A stretch of DNA of 64,000 nucleotides, taken from the NCBI GenBank assembly GCA_963847965.1, contig CAWKCG010000027.1, positions 62,001 to 126,000 of the forward strand. The letters run 5' to 3'. Positions 9,189 to 17,093 of the stretch are shown in pieces. The first letter of the stretch is position 1. The number at the start of each line of letters is the position of its first letter. Source of the DNA: Palsa-504 sp963847965 (GTDB lineage Bacteria > Actinomycetota > Actinomycetes > Streptosporangiales > Streptosporangiaceae). The notes beneath the pieces were generated by a model that saw only the letters and a program-made list of their open reading frames with translations, was not told the origin of the DNA and made no database searches. The position numbers and the translations under genes are program-made.

Positions 9189-9230
9189 GGTAGCACCACT
9201 CCCCGCGTTGCGATGGGGAGCGGTGCTACC
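9189..9230. repeat. 16-bp inverted repeat (15/16)
   Basis: GGTAGCACCACTCCCC at 9189-9204 faces GGGGAGCGGTGCTACC at 9215-9230 with a 10-nt loop and one mismatch. Likely an RNA hairpin or terminator; no gene ends at it in the present sequence. Confidence 0.75.
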
Positions 9231-9244
9231 GTCGATGCGGGGTC

Positions 9245-9420
9245 AGAGCTGGATCGTCGCTTCGATGGTGAGCCGACGGGCGGGGTGCATCATTTCAGAC
9301 TTGGCATCATGAGGCGCAGACAGGCCGGCCGGCTCCCCGTCCGGTGGCAGGGAGCCGGCCGTTGGCCTGTGGCATACTCATCAAAGCTGTATCGTCGCCT
9401 CGATGGTCAGACGGCGCAGA
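9245..9420 (-). repeat. Imperfect direct repeat encoding the same C-terminal tail twice
   Basis: On the minus strand both 9243-9275 and 9384-9415 can be read as RLTIEATIQL followed by a stop codon, with synonymous differences between the copies (atccag/atacag, gaagcg/gaggcg). The DNA is similar only over about 30 bp. This looks like two copies of the 3' end of one unknown gene, left after rearrangement. Confidence 0.5.
9327..9360. repeat. 11-bp perfect inverted repeat
   Basis: GGCCGGCTCCC at 9327-9337 pairs with GGGAGCCGGCC at 9350-9360 over a 12-nt loop. It lies between the two RLTIEATIQL tails and may be the terminator that once belonged to one of them. Confidence 0.7.
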
Positions 9421-9629
9421 GGGCGCACGGGGGTACATTTGAGGCCCTGCGCTATAGTGCACCGGATCCTCCCCGAAGCCCGGATCCTCCCACATAATCC
9501 CGCGGTTGGACGCACCACGGCGCGCACGCGAACCACGGAACTCACCGGTATCAGCGCTGGAGAACTCCACGGCGCGCGCCCCGGACCTGGCCGCTACGTG
9601 TGTTCAACGGGTGGCTAACCGTATGAATT

Positions 9630-10637
9630 TCACTCAGCCGGGGGGAGCAGGCCGATGCGCTCGCGGGTGAGGGTCATGGTCTGGGCCGCGACTTGGCGGG
9701 CGCGGGCGGCGCCGTGCGCGAGGAGGCGGTCCAGGCCGGGCTCGTCGGCGAGGATCCGCTCGGTCTTCTCCCTGATCGGGGCGAAGGTGGCGACGACCAG
9801 CTCGGCCAGGTCCTTCTTGAAGGCGCCGTAGCCGGTGCCCTGGTACTTGGCTTCGAGGGTGGCCACCGGCTCACCCGACAGCGCCGAGTAGATCCGCAGC
9901 AGGTTGGTCACGCCCGGCTTGGCGTCCGGGTCGGCCCGCACCTCGGAGCCCGCGTCGGTGACCGCGCGGGCGATCTTCCTGCGGATGGCGTCCTCGGGGT
10001 CGAGGACGTCGATGATGCCCTGCGGGGAGGAGGACGACTTGCTCATCTTGGCCGTCGGGTCTTGCAAGTCGTAGATCTTGGCCACCTCGGCGAGGATGTA
10101 GGGCTGCGGCGGGATGAAGGTCTGGCCGTAGCGGTGGTTGAACCGCTGGGCGAGCGTCCGGCTCAGCTCCAGGTGCTGCCGCTGGTCCTCGCCCACCGGC
10201 ACCTGGTCGGCCTGGTACAGCAGGATGTCCGCGGCCTGCAGGATCGGGTAGGTGAACAGGCCGACGGACGCCTGGTCGTGGCCCTCCTTGGCCGACTTGT
10301 CCTTGAACTGGGTCATCCGGTTGGCCTCGCCGAATCCCGTCATGCAGCCCAGGATCCATTCGAGCTCGGCGTGCTCGGCCACGTGGCTCTGCACGAACAG
10401 CGTGCACCGGTCCGGGTCCAGCCCGGCGGCGAGCAGCTGGGCGGCGGCCACCCTGGTCCGGCCGGTCAGCAGGGCCGGATCCTGCGGCAGCGTGATCGCG
10501 TGCAGGTCCACCACGCAGTAGAAGGCGTCGTAGGTGTCCTGCAGCGCCACCCACTGCCGCAACGCGCCCAGGTAATTTCCCAGGTGGAACGAGTCGGCGG
10601 TGGGCTGGATGCCGGAAAACACGCGAAGCCGTGGCAT
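9630..10637 (-). CDS. trpS: Tryptophanyl-tRNA synthetase
   Basis: Charges tRNA-Trp with tryptophan in the cytoplasm. The 335-residue protein has the usual length for a bacterial TrpS. The class I HIGH-like signature appears as PTADSFHLGNYLGA near residue 13 and the KMSKS loop as TAKMSKSSSSPQG near 195. GEDQRQHLELSRTLAQRFN is the conserved substrate-side segment. The start ATG at 10637 lies 10 nt after the guaB3 stop, so it is probably cotranscribed with guaB and guaB3. Every expected block is present and in frame. Confidence 0.96.
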   Translation of the reverse strand: MPRLRVFSGIQPTADSFHLGNYLGALRQWVALQDTYDAFYCVVDLHAITLPQDPALLTGRTRVAAAQLLAAGLDPDRCTLFVQSHVAEHAELEWILGCMTGFGEANRMTQFKDKSAKEGHDQASVGLFTYPILQAADILLYQADQVPVGEDQRQHLELSRTLAQRFNHRYGQTFIPPQPYILAEVAKIYDLQDPTAKMSKSSSSPQGIIDVLDPEDAIRRKIARAVTDAGSEVRADPDAKPGVTNLLRIYSALSGEPVATLEAKYQGTGYGAFKKDLAELVVATFAPIREKTERILADEPGLDRLLAHGAARARQVAAQTMTLTRERIGLLPPAE

Positions 10638-10647
10638 GGCCGTGAGT

Positions 10648-11781
10648 CTAACGCTGGGCGCGGGGCAGGCCGGAATCGGCGACCACGACCTCGACCCGCT
10701 GGAACTCCTTCAGATCCGAGTAGCCAGCCGTGGCCATGGTCCGGCGCAGCGCGCCCATCAGGTTCATCGAGCCGTCGGGGACAGTGGACGGGCCGAGCAG
10801 GATCTGCTCCAGCGTGCCGATCGTGCCGACGCGGACCCGGACGCCCCTGGGCAGCTCGGTGTGGTTGGCCTCGTGCCCCCAGTGATAGCCCCGGCCGGGG
10901 GCCTCGACGGCCCGGGCCAGCGGGGATCCCACCATCACCGCGTCCGCGCCGATGGCCAGCGCCTTGGCGATGTCACCGCTGCTCGTCATGGAACCGTCGG
11001 CGATCACGTGCACGTAGCGGCCGCCCGACTCGTCCAGGTAGTCGCGCCGCGCCGCGGCCACGTCGGCGATCGCGGTAGCCATCGGCACCGCCACGCCGAG
11101 CACGGTCACGGTGGTATGACCGGACCCGCCGCCGAACCCGACCAGGACGCCGGCGGCACCGGTGCGCATCAGGTGCAGCGCCGCCGTGTAGGTCGCGCAC
11201 CCGCCGACGACCACCGGGACGTCGAGCTCGTAGATGAACTGCTTCAGGTTGAGCGGCTCGGCCCGCCCCGAGACATGCTCGGCCGACACCGTAGTGCCGC
11301 GGATCACGAAGATGTCCGCGCCCGCGTCCACGACCGCCTTGGCGTACCTCGCGGTGCGCTGCGGGGACAGGCTGGCCGCGGTGGTGACCCCGGCGCCGGC
11401 GATCTCGGAGATCCTGCGGCCGATCAGCTCCTCGGAGATCGGCTCGGCGTACATGGCCTGCAGCCGGCGGGTGGCGGCCTGCTCGTCGAGCTCAGCCACC
11501 TCCGCGAGCAGCGGCCCGGGATCCTCGTACCTGGTCCACAGACCCTCAAGGTCGAGCACCGCGAGCCCGCCCAGGCGGCCGATCGCGATGGCCGTGGCCG
11601 GCGACACGACGCTGTCCATGGGGCACGCCATCAGCGGCATCCCGAACCGGTAGGCGTCGATCTGCCAGGTGATGGACACCTCCTCCGGGTCCCGCGTCCG
11701 GCGCGCGGGCACGATGCCGATCTCGCCGAGCGAGTACGCCCGGCGCCCGGACTTGCCGCGGCCGATCTCCACGTCGGTCAC
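10648..11781 (-). CDS. guaB3: GuaB3 family IMP dehydrogenase-related protein
   Basis: A 377-residue TIM-barrel protein of the IMP dehydrogenase/GMP reductase superfamily, the second paralogue next to guaB as in mycobacteria and other actinomycetes. It lacks CBS domains. The loop that carries the catalytic cysteine in IMPDH (GPGSICTTR in the neighbour) reads GFGGGSGHTTVTVLG here, so no cysteine is available at that place. Conserved barrel pieces include ACPMDSVVSPATAIAIGRLG and ADGSMTSSGDIAKALAIGAD. The physiological reaction is unsettled; a role in guanine nucleotide balance is inferred from position. The start is 28 nt after guaB. Confidence 0.88.
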   Translation of the reverse strand: MTDVEIGRGKSGRRAYSLGEIGIVPARRTRDPEEVSITWQIDAYRFGMPLMACPMDSVVSPATAIAIGRLGGLAVLDLEGLWTRYEDPGPLLAEVAELDEQAATRRLQAMYAEPISEELIGRRISEIAGAGVTTAASLSPQRTARYAKAVVDAGADIFVIRGTTVSAEHVSGRAEPLNLKQFIYELDVPVVVGGCATYTAALHLMRTGAAGVLVGFGGGSGHTTVTVLGVAVPMATAIADVAAARRDYLDESGGRYVHVIADGSMTSSGDIAKALAIGADAVMVGSPLARAVEAPGRGYHWGHEANHTELPRGVRVRVGTIGTLEQILLGPSTVPDGSMNLMGALRRTMATAGYSDLKEFQRVEVVVADSGLPRAQR

Positions 11782-11809
11782 CGGCGCTCCCCCGGCCTGC
11801 TGGCGCCGG

Positions 11810-13339
11810 TCATGGCCGCGTCACGTCCCGGCCGCCGGGGCGGGCGCTGTAGTTCGGCGCCTCGACGGTCATCGTGACGTCGTGCGGGTGGCTCTCGGTC
11901 AGGCCCGCCGCGGTAATCTGGATGAACTGCGCTTCCTGGAGCTCGGCCACGGTGCGGGTGCCGCAGTACCCCATCGCCGCGCGCAGCCCGCCGACCAGCT
12001 GGCCCGCCACCGCGGCCAGCGGGCCGCGGTACGGCACCTGACCCTCGATGCCCTCGGGAACGAGCTTGTCCTCCCGCAGCACGTCGTCCTGGAAGTAGCG
12101 GTCCTTGGAGTAGGAGCGGCCCCGTTCCCGGTTCCGCATCGCACCCAGCGAGCCCATGCCCCGGTAGAGCTTGTACTGCTTGCCGTTGATGAAGACCACC
12201 TCGCCCGGGCTTTCCTCGCATCCCGCGAGGAGGCTGCCGAGCATCACCGCGTCGGCGCCCGCGGCGATGGCCTTGGCGATGTCGCCCGAGTACTGCAGGC
12301 CGCCGTCACCGATCACGGGCACCCCGGCGGGGCGCGCCGCCCGGGCCACCTCGTAGATCGCGGTCACCTGCGGGACGCCCACGCCCGTCACCACCCGGGT
12401 CGTGCAGATCGACCCGGGGCCGACGCCGACCTTGATGCCGTCCGCGCCGGCCTCCACCAGCGCCTGCGCGCCGGCCATGGTGGCGACGTTGCCGCCGATC
12501 ACCTCGGTGCCCGAGTTCGCCTTGATCTGCGCGACCATATCCAGCACGGCCTGCGCGTGCCCGTGCGCGGTGTCCACGACCAGGAAATCCGCGCCCGCCT
12601 CGGTCAGCGCCTGCGCGCGCCGCTTGGCGTCCTCTCCGACCCCCACCGCCGCGCCGACCACCAGCCGGCCCGCCGCGTCCTTCGTGGCCTGCGGGAACTT
12701 CTCGCTCTTGGTGAAATCCTTCACGGTAATCAGCCCGCGGAGCCGGCCAACCGCGTCGACCAGCGGGAGCTTCTCCACCTTGTGCTGCCTCAGCAGGCGC
12801 AGCGCCTCACCGGACGTCACCCCGACCGGGGCGGTGACCAGGGGCATCGGCGTCATCACCTCGGCCACCCGGCGGCCGTGGTCGGTCTCGAAGCGGATGT
12901 CCCGGTTCGTGACGATGCCGAGCAGCACGCCGTCGGGGCTGGTCACCGGCACGCCCGAGATCCGGTATCGGGCGCACAGCGCGTCCACGTCCGCGATCGT
13001 GGCGTCCGGGCCGCAGGTCACCGGGTCGGTGATCATGCCGGCCTCGGACCGCTTGACCATGTCCACCTGCTGCGCCTGCTCTTCGACCGACAGGTTGCGG
13101 TGCAGCACGCCGACCCCGCCCTGGCGGGCCATGGCGATCGCCATCCTGGCCTCGGTGACCGTGTCCATCGACGCCGACACCAGCGGGATCCTGAGCCGGT
13201 AACGGCGCGTGATCCGGGTGCTGATGTCCGCCTCGCTGGGCAGCACCGAGGAATGGGCGGGCAGCAGGAGTACGTCATCAAAGGTCAGCCCGACGGGCGC
13301 GAACTTGTCCGAGGGGACCGAACCGCTCTGATCAGTCAT
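11810..13339 (-). CDS. guaB: Inosine-5'-monophosphate dehydrogenase
   Basis: Oxidises IMP to XMP with NAD, the committed step to GMP; GuaA, encoded further along in this window, does the next step. 509 residues: N-terminal barrel strand (VGLTFDDVLLLPAHSSVLP), two CBS domains at about residues 105-220 (MITDPVTCGPDATIADVDAL, then MPLVTAPVGVTSGEALRLL), and the catalytic loop GPGSICTTRVVTGVGVPQ with its cysteine. The mobile flap contains YRGMGSLGAM. The start at ATG 13337-13339 was chosen over the upstream 13378 start because AAGGTG sits properly before it and the extra residues are low complexity. Confidence 0.96.
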   Translation of the reverse strand: MTDQSGSVPSDKFAPVGLTFDDVLLLPAHSSVLPSEADISTRITRRYRLRIPLVSASMDTVTEARMAIAMARQGGVGVLHRNLSVEEQAQQVDMVKRSEAGMITDPVTCGPDATIADVDALCARYRISGVPVTSPDGVLLGIVTNRDIRFETDHGRRVAEVMTPMPLVTAPVGVTSGEALRLLRQHKVEKLPLVDAVGRLRGLITVKDFTKSEKFPQATKDAAGRLVVGAAVGVGEDAKRRAQALTEAGADFLVVDTAHGHAQAVLDMVAQIKANSGTEVIGGNVATMAGAQALVEAGADGIKVGVGPGSICTTRVVTGVGVPQVTAIYEVARAARPAGVPVIGDGGLQYSGDIAKAIAAGADAVMLGSLLAGCEESPGEVVFINGKQYKLYRGMGSLGAMRNRERGRSYSKDRYFQDDVLREDKLVPEGIEGQVPYRGPLAAVAGQLVGGLRAAMGYCGTRTVAELQEAQFIQITAAGLTESHPHDVTMTVEAPNYSARPGGRDVTRP

Positions 13340-13386
13340 GGCACCTTCACTGGCTGCGGCAGCGGGGGATGCGGACATCCTAAACA

Positions 13387-13431
13387 GACGCCGGACGCGG
13401 GGCCACTTCCGCGGCCCGCGCGTCCGGCGTC
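13387..13431 (-). terminator. Hairpin between groEL and guaB
   Basis: GACGCCGGACGCG at 13387-13399 pairs perfectly with CGCGTCCGGCGTC at 13419-13431. It lies just after the groEL stop and before guaB, with no T run, as is usual for strong GC-rich actinomycete terminators. It probably separates heat-shock transcription from the guaB operon. Confidence 0.75.
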
Positions 13432-13451
13432 CAGTGTTCGGCTCACACCGG

Positions 13452-15071
13452 TCAGTGCGAGTGGCTGTGCCCGTGGCCGTTGCCGGCGGCGGGCTCCTTC
13501 TCCTCGGGCTTCTCGACCACCAGGGTCTCCGTCGTCAGCAGCATGCCGGCGATGGAGGCGGCGTTCTGTACCGCGGACCTGGTCACCTTGACCGGGTCGA
13601 TGATGCCCTGGGCCACCAGGTCACCGTATTCGCCGGTGACCGCGTTGAAGCCGTGCCCGACGGGCAGGGTGCGGATCTTGGCCACCACGACCGAGCCCTC
13701 CTCGCCCGCGTTGAGGGCGATCCAGCGGGCCGGCTCGGACAGGGCCTTCTCGACCACGCGTACGCCGGTCGCCTCGTCGCCCTTGCGCCCGAGGTCACCT
13801 AGGTCGGCGGCCACGTGCACCAGGGCGCTGCCGCCACCGGCGATGATGCCCTCCTCGATGGCGGCGCGGGTGGCGGAGATGGCGTCCTCCAGGCGGTGCT
13901 TCTTCTCCTTCAGCTCCACCTCGGTGGCCGCGCCGACCTTCAGCACGCACACGCCGCCGGACAGCTTGGCCAGCCGTTCCTGCAGCTTCTCCCGGTCCCA
14001 GTCGGAATCGGTATTCTCGATCTCGGTGCGGATCTGCTTGATCCGGTCCTCGATCTCGTTCTTGTCGCCTGCCCCGTCGATGATCGTGGTGTCGTCCTTG
14101 GTAACGACGACCCGGCGGGCGCGGCCGAGCGTCTCAAGTCCGACCGACTCCAGCTTGATGCCGAGCTCGTCGCTGACCAGGGTGCCGCCGGTCAGCGTCG
14201 CCATGTCGGCGAGCATGGCCTTGCGGCGGTCCCCGAAGCCGGGTGCCTTCACCGCCGCCACGGCCAGCAGGCCGCGGATCTTGTTGACCACCAGGGTGGC
14301 GAGCGCCTCGCCCTCCACGTCCTCGGCGACCACCAGCAGCGGCTTCTTCACCTGCGCGATCTTCTCGAGCAGGGGCAGGAAGTCCTGCATCGAGGAGATC
14401 TTCGCCTGGTGGATCAGGACGTACGCGTCCTCGAGGACCGCCTCGAGGCGCTCGGGGTCGGTCATGAAGTACGGCGAGATGTAGCCCTTGTCGAACTGGA
14501 GGCCCTCGGTGAACTCCAGCTGGAGTCCCATCGTCGGGGACTCCTCGACGGTGATGACCCCGTCCTTGCCGACCTTGCTGAACGCCTCGGCGATCATTTC
14601 GCCGATCTTCTCGTCCTGCGCGGAGATCGTGGCGACGTGCGCGATCTCGGTCTGCTCCTCCACGTCGCGCGCGGACTTGAGCAGCCGCTCGGAAACCTCA
14701 GCCGCGGCGGCGTCGATACCGCGCTTAAGGGCGATCGGGTTCGCGCCGGCCGCGACCGAACGCAGCCCGTGGTGCACCATGGCCTGGGCCAGGACCGTCG
14801 CCGTGGTGGTGCCGTCCCCGGCGACGTCGTTCGTCTTAGTGGCGACCTCCTTGGCGAGCTGGGCGCCCAGGTTCTCGTACGGGTTCTCCAGCTCCACCTC
14901 CTTGGCGACGGTCACGCCGTCGTTGGTGATGGTGGGGGCGCCCCATTTCTTGTCGATGACCACGTTGCGGCCGCGAGGGCCCAGGGTCACCTTGACGGTG
15001 TCGGCGAGCTTGTTGACGCCACGCTCAAGCGAGCGGCGGGCGTCCTCGTCGAACTCCAGAATCTTGGGCAT
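13452..15071 (-). CDS. groEL: 60-kDa chaperonin GroEL with His-rich tail
   Basis: ATP-driven folding chamber in the cytoplasm. 539 residues beginning MPKILEFDEDARRSLERGVN. It carries KVTLGPRGRNVVIDKKWGAP, the ATP site VAGDGTTTATVLAQAM, and GIIAGGGSALVH. The tail ends GNGHGHSHSH instead of the GGM repeats of the housekeeping type; His-rich tails mark the GroEL1 paralogue that sits with groES in actinomycetes, so a second groEL elsewhere is expected. It is transcribed from groES across an 83-nt gap that can form a hairpin (about 15102-15142). Controlled by the CIRCE element upstream of groES. Confidence 0.97.
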   Translation of the reverse strand: MPKILEFDEDARRSLERGVNKLADTVKVTLGPRGRNVVIDKKWGAPTITNDGVTVAKEVELENPYENLGAQLAKEVATKTNDVAGDGTTTATVLAQAMVHHGLRSVAAGANPIALKRGIDAAAAEVSERLLKSARDVEEQTEIAHVATISAQDEKIGEMIAEAFSKVGKDGVITVEESPTMGLQLEFTEGLQFDKGYISPYFMTDPERLEAVLEDAYVLIHQAKISSMQDFLPLLEKIAQVKKPLLVVAEDVEGEALATLVVNKIRGLLAVAAVKAPGFGDRRKAMLADMATLTGGTLVSDELGIKLESVGLETLGRARRVVVTKDDTTIIDGAGDKNEIEDRIKQIRTEIENTDSDWDREKLQERLAKLSGGVCVLKVGAATEVELKEKKHRLEDAISATRAAIEEGIIAGGGSALVHVAADLGDLGRKGDEATGVRVVEKALSEPARWIALNAGEEGSVVVAKIRTLPVGHGFNAVTGEYGDLVAQGIIDPVKVTRSAVQNAASIAGMLLTTETLVVEKPEEKEPAAGNGHGHSHSH

Positions 15072-15154
15072 TGATTCTTCCTCATTCAGAAGATCGCATT
15101 CTCAACGGCCGGCGGGGCAGGACTACCAGCCCTGCCCCGGCCAACCGCACATTC

Positions 15155-15466
15155 CTACTTTTCGATGACGGCGAGTACGTCGCGGGCGGAGAGCACCAGG
15201 TACTCCTCGCCCGAGTACTTCACTTCGGTGCCGCCGTACTTGCTGTACAGCACCACGTCGCCGACCTTGACATCGATCGGCACGCGCTTGGTTCCCGCGT
15301 CGTCGAAGCGGCCCGGGCCAACCGCGAGGACTTCGCCCTCCTGGGGCTTCTCCTTCGCGGTGTCCGGGATCACCAGCCCGGAAGCCGTGGTCTGCTCAGC
15401 CTCAAGCGGCTTGACCACGATCCGGTCTTCGAGCGGCTTGATTACTACCTTGGTGGCGGTCGTCAC
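15155..15466 (-). CDS. groES: 10-kDa co-chaperonin GroES
   Basis: Heptameric lid of GroEL. 103 residues; IKPLEDRIVVKPLEAEQTTA, then SGLVIPDTAKEKPQEGEVLA (the mobile loop) and GDVVLYSKYGGTEVKYSGEE are the family blocks. It heads the groES-groEL operon, and the CIRCE palindrome lies about 95 nt before its start codon. The start ATG at 15466 has a GGGGGAGGTC sequence just upstream, a very strong ribosome site. Confidence 0.97.
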   Translation of the reverse strand: MTTATKVVIKPLEDRIVVKPLEAEQTTASGLVIPDTAKEKPQEGEVLAVGPGRFDDAGTKRVPIDVKVGDVVLYSKYGGTEVKYSGEEYLVLSARDVLAVIEK

Positions 15467-15561
15467 GATCTGACCTCCCCCTCCGGAAAGGCTAATGGTG
15501 AGTTGCTAGGGAGAACGAGCATGGCGGCCTGCCGTCGCGGGGATCAGACTGCCTCGTCGCA

Positions 15562-15588
15562 TTAGCACTCTACACTAGTGAGTGCTAA
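15562..15588. promoter_or_regulatory. CIRCE operator for HrcA
   Basis: TTAGCACTC (15562-15570), nine bases, GAGTGCTAA (15580-15588): an exact match to the CIRCE consensus bound by the HrcA repressor. It lies upstream of groES, so the chaperonin operon should be derepressed on heat shock. hrcA itself is not in the window. Confidence 0.97.
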
Positions 15589-15628
15589 TCCCGAACAGTA
15601 TCCGCACCAGGCGGTCTCGTCAACCTGT

Positions 15629-15830
15629 GCTGTGCTGGCCCCGGGGGGGCTGTGCTGGGCCCCGGGGGGGCTGTGCTGGCCCCGGGGGGCGACCCCCCGG
15701 GATCCCCCCGATCTTGGGGGGAAACCGTTCCCCCCAAACCCCCTCGGCCCCCCGGGACGGGGGGAAACCTTATCCCCCAGGCCCCCTCGGCCCCCCCCGG
15801 CGGGGGGACTGCCCGTGCCCCGTAACCCCG
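15629..15830 (+). repeat. G6/C6 palindromic repeat, copy A, upstream of kynU
   Basis: Three tandem 20-21 bp units of the type CTGTGCTGGCCCCGGGGGGG (15630-15690) lead into a block of alternating C6 and G6 runs. From the last GCTGTGCT (15670) the sequence matches the copy inside guaA through about 68 bp with only about four differences, including GATCTTGGGGGGAAACC and TTCCCCCCAAACCCCCTCGG. It lies between CIRCE and the kynU start and is outside both genes. Confidence 0.85.
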
Positions 15831-15862
15831 TGACCTCTCTGGCCTCCTTGTATGGTGTGCGT

Positions 15863-17086
15863 ATGTCGCAGGTGTTGCTGGATAGGGCCTACGCGGCGGA
15901 GCTGGACGCGGCGGATGCGCTCGGCGGGTACCGTGAGCGGTTCCTGATTGAGGACCCTGCGCTGGTCTACCTGAACGGCAACTCGCTCGGCGCGCTGCCC
16001 CTGGCGATCCTGCACCGGACGGAAGCCGTGCTCCGGGAGGAGTGGGGCGGCGCCCTGGCCCGGTCCTGGGACCACTGGGTGGACCTGCCCGTCCGGGCGG
16101 GCGACCTGGTCGGCGAGCTTACCGGGGCCGCGCCCGGGCAGGTCCTGGTCACGGACAACACCACGGTGAACCTGTATAAGCTGGCCTGCGCGGCGCTTGA
16201 CGCGCGCCCCGGGCGGAACGTGATCGTCACCGACGCGGACAACTTCCCAACCGACCGGTACGTCTTCGAGGGCATCGCGGCGCAGCGCGGCGCGGAACTG
16301 CGGATGCTGCCCACCGACATCAACGAGGGCGTCGATCCGGACCTCGTGCGCGCCGCGGTGGACGAGGACACGGCCCTGGTGAGCCTGTCCCACGTGGCCT
16401 ACCGCAGCGGCGCCCTGGCCGACATGGCGGCCATCACCGGGATCGCGCACCGGGCCGGGGCGCTGATGCTCTGGGACCTGTGCCACTCGGTCGGCGCGGT
16501 ACCCATCGACCTGGACGGCTGCGACGTGGATCTCGCGGTCGGCTGCACGTACAAGTACCTCAACGCCGGGCCGGGCGCCCCGGCGTTCCTCTACGTCACG
16601 GCCCGGCTGCGGGACGTCCTGCGCCAGCCGATCTGGGGCTGGTTCTCGCAAGCCGACCAGTTCGCCATGGGACCCAGGTACGACCCCGCGGCCGGCATCA
16701 CGAAGTTCATGACGGGCACCCCGCCGATCCTCGGCACGGCCGCGGTGGAGGAGGGCGCCCGGCTCCTGCTCGAGGCGGGCATCGAGCCGATACGGGCCAA
16801 GAGCGTGCGCCTGACCTCATACCTCATCGAGCTGGCCGACGCGTGGCTGGTCCCGCTCGGCTGCGCGATCGCCACGCCGCGCGAGGCGAACCGGCGCGGG
16901 GGGCACGTCTCCATCTGCCATCCGCAAGCGGAGCGGATCGTCGAGCAGCTGGCGGCCGGCGGGATCATCACCGACTACCGCACCCCCGAGCGCTTCAGGC
17001 TCGGCCTGTCCCCGCTGACCACGCGCTTCACCGACGTCTGGGACGCGGTCGAGGCGGCCCGCGACCTCATCAAGTCCGAAAGCTAG
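15863..17086 (+). CDS. kynU: Kynureninase
   Basis: PLP enzyme cleaving kynurenine to anthranilate and alanine (or 3-hydroxykynurenine to 3-hydroxyanthranilate). 407 residues, the normal length. LVYLNGNSLGALPLAI is the N-terminal block, VTDNTTVNLYKL and VIVTDADNFPTDRYVF line the cofactor pocket, and CTYKYLNAGPGAPAFLYV carries the lysine that binds PLP. The start MSQVLLDRAY was chosen at 15863; the open frame extends upstream to 15578, but that part is only translated repeat copy A. The stop is 7 nt before tryptophan dioxygenase, so the two form an operon. The GC-palindromic leader may affect its transcription. Confidence 0.95.
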   Translation: MSQVLLDRAYAAELDAADALGGYRERFLIEDPALVYLNGNSLGALPLAILHRTEAVLREEWGGALARSWDHWVDLPVRAGDLVGELTGAAPGQVLVTDNTTVNLYKLACAALDARPGRNVIVTDADNFPTDRYVFEGIAAQRGAELRMLPTDINEGVDPDLVRAAVDEDTALVSLSHVAYRSGALADMAAITGIAHRAGALMLWDLCHSVGAVPIDLDGCDVDLAVGCTYKYLNAGPGAPAFLYVTARLRDVLRQPIWGWFSQADQFAMGPRYDPAAGITKFMTGTPPILGTAAVEEGARLLLEAGIEPIRAKSVRLTSYLIELADAWLVPLGCAIATPREANRRGGHVSICHPQAERIVEQLAAGGIITDYRTPERFRLGLSPLTTRFTDVWDAVEAARDLIKSES

Positions 17087-17093
17087 CCCGGCC

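Larger units (their letters stand above)
8797..9629. other. Long non-coding stretch rich in palindromes
   Basis: No supported complete gene. An AT-richer segment at 8885-8940 probably carries the promoter of the leftward MFS gene. The remainder contains three hairpins (8978-9009, 9189-9230, 9327-9360) and two copies of a short leftward-coding tail (see 9245-9420). It may be decayed element DNA. Confidence 0.5.

Noticed and set aside
9693..11078. Long plus-strand open frame opposite trpS and guaB3
   Set aside because: Antisense shadow of GC-rich codons; composition (many Gly/Arg/Leu/His) is unnatural and trpS/guaB3 on the other strand are certain.
13379..13451. Possible small gene between guaB and groEL
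   Set aside because: The space is filled by a perfect 13-bp stem hairpin, best read as a terminator.
10600..15074. Several long plus-strand frames opposite guaB3, guaB and groEL
   Set aside because: They mirror the codon pattern of verified minus-strand genes and carry no family motif.
15578..15862. Upstream extension of kynU starting inside CIRCE
   Set aside because: The added 95 residues are translated repeat copy A; MSQVLLDRAY at 15863 matches the usual kynureninase start region.
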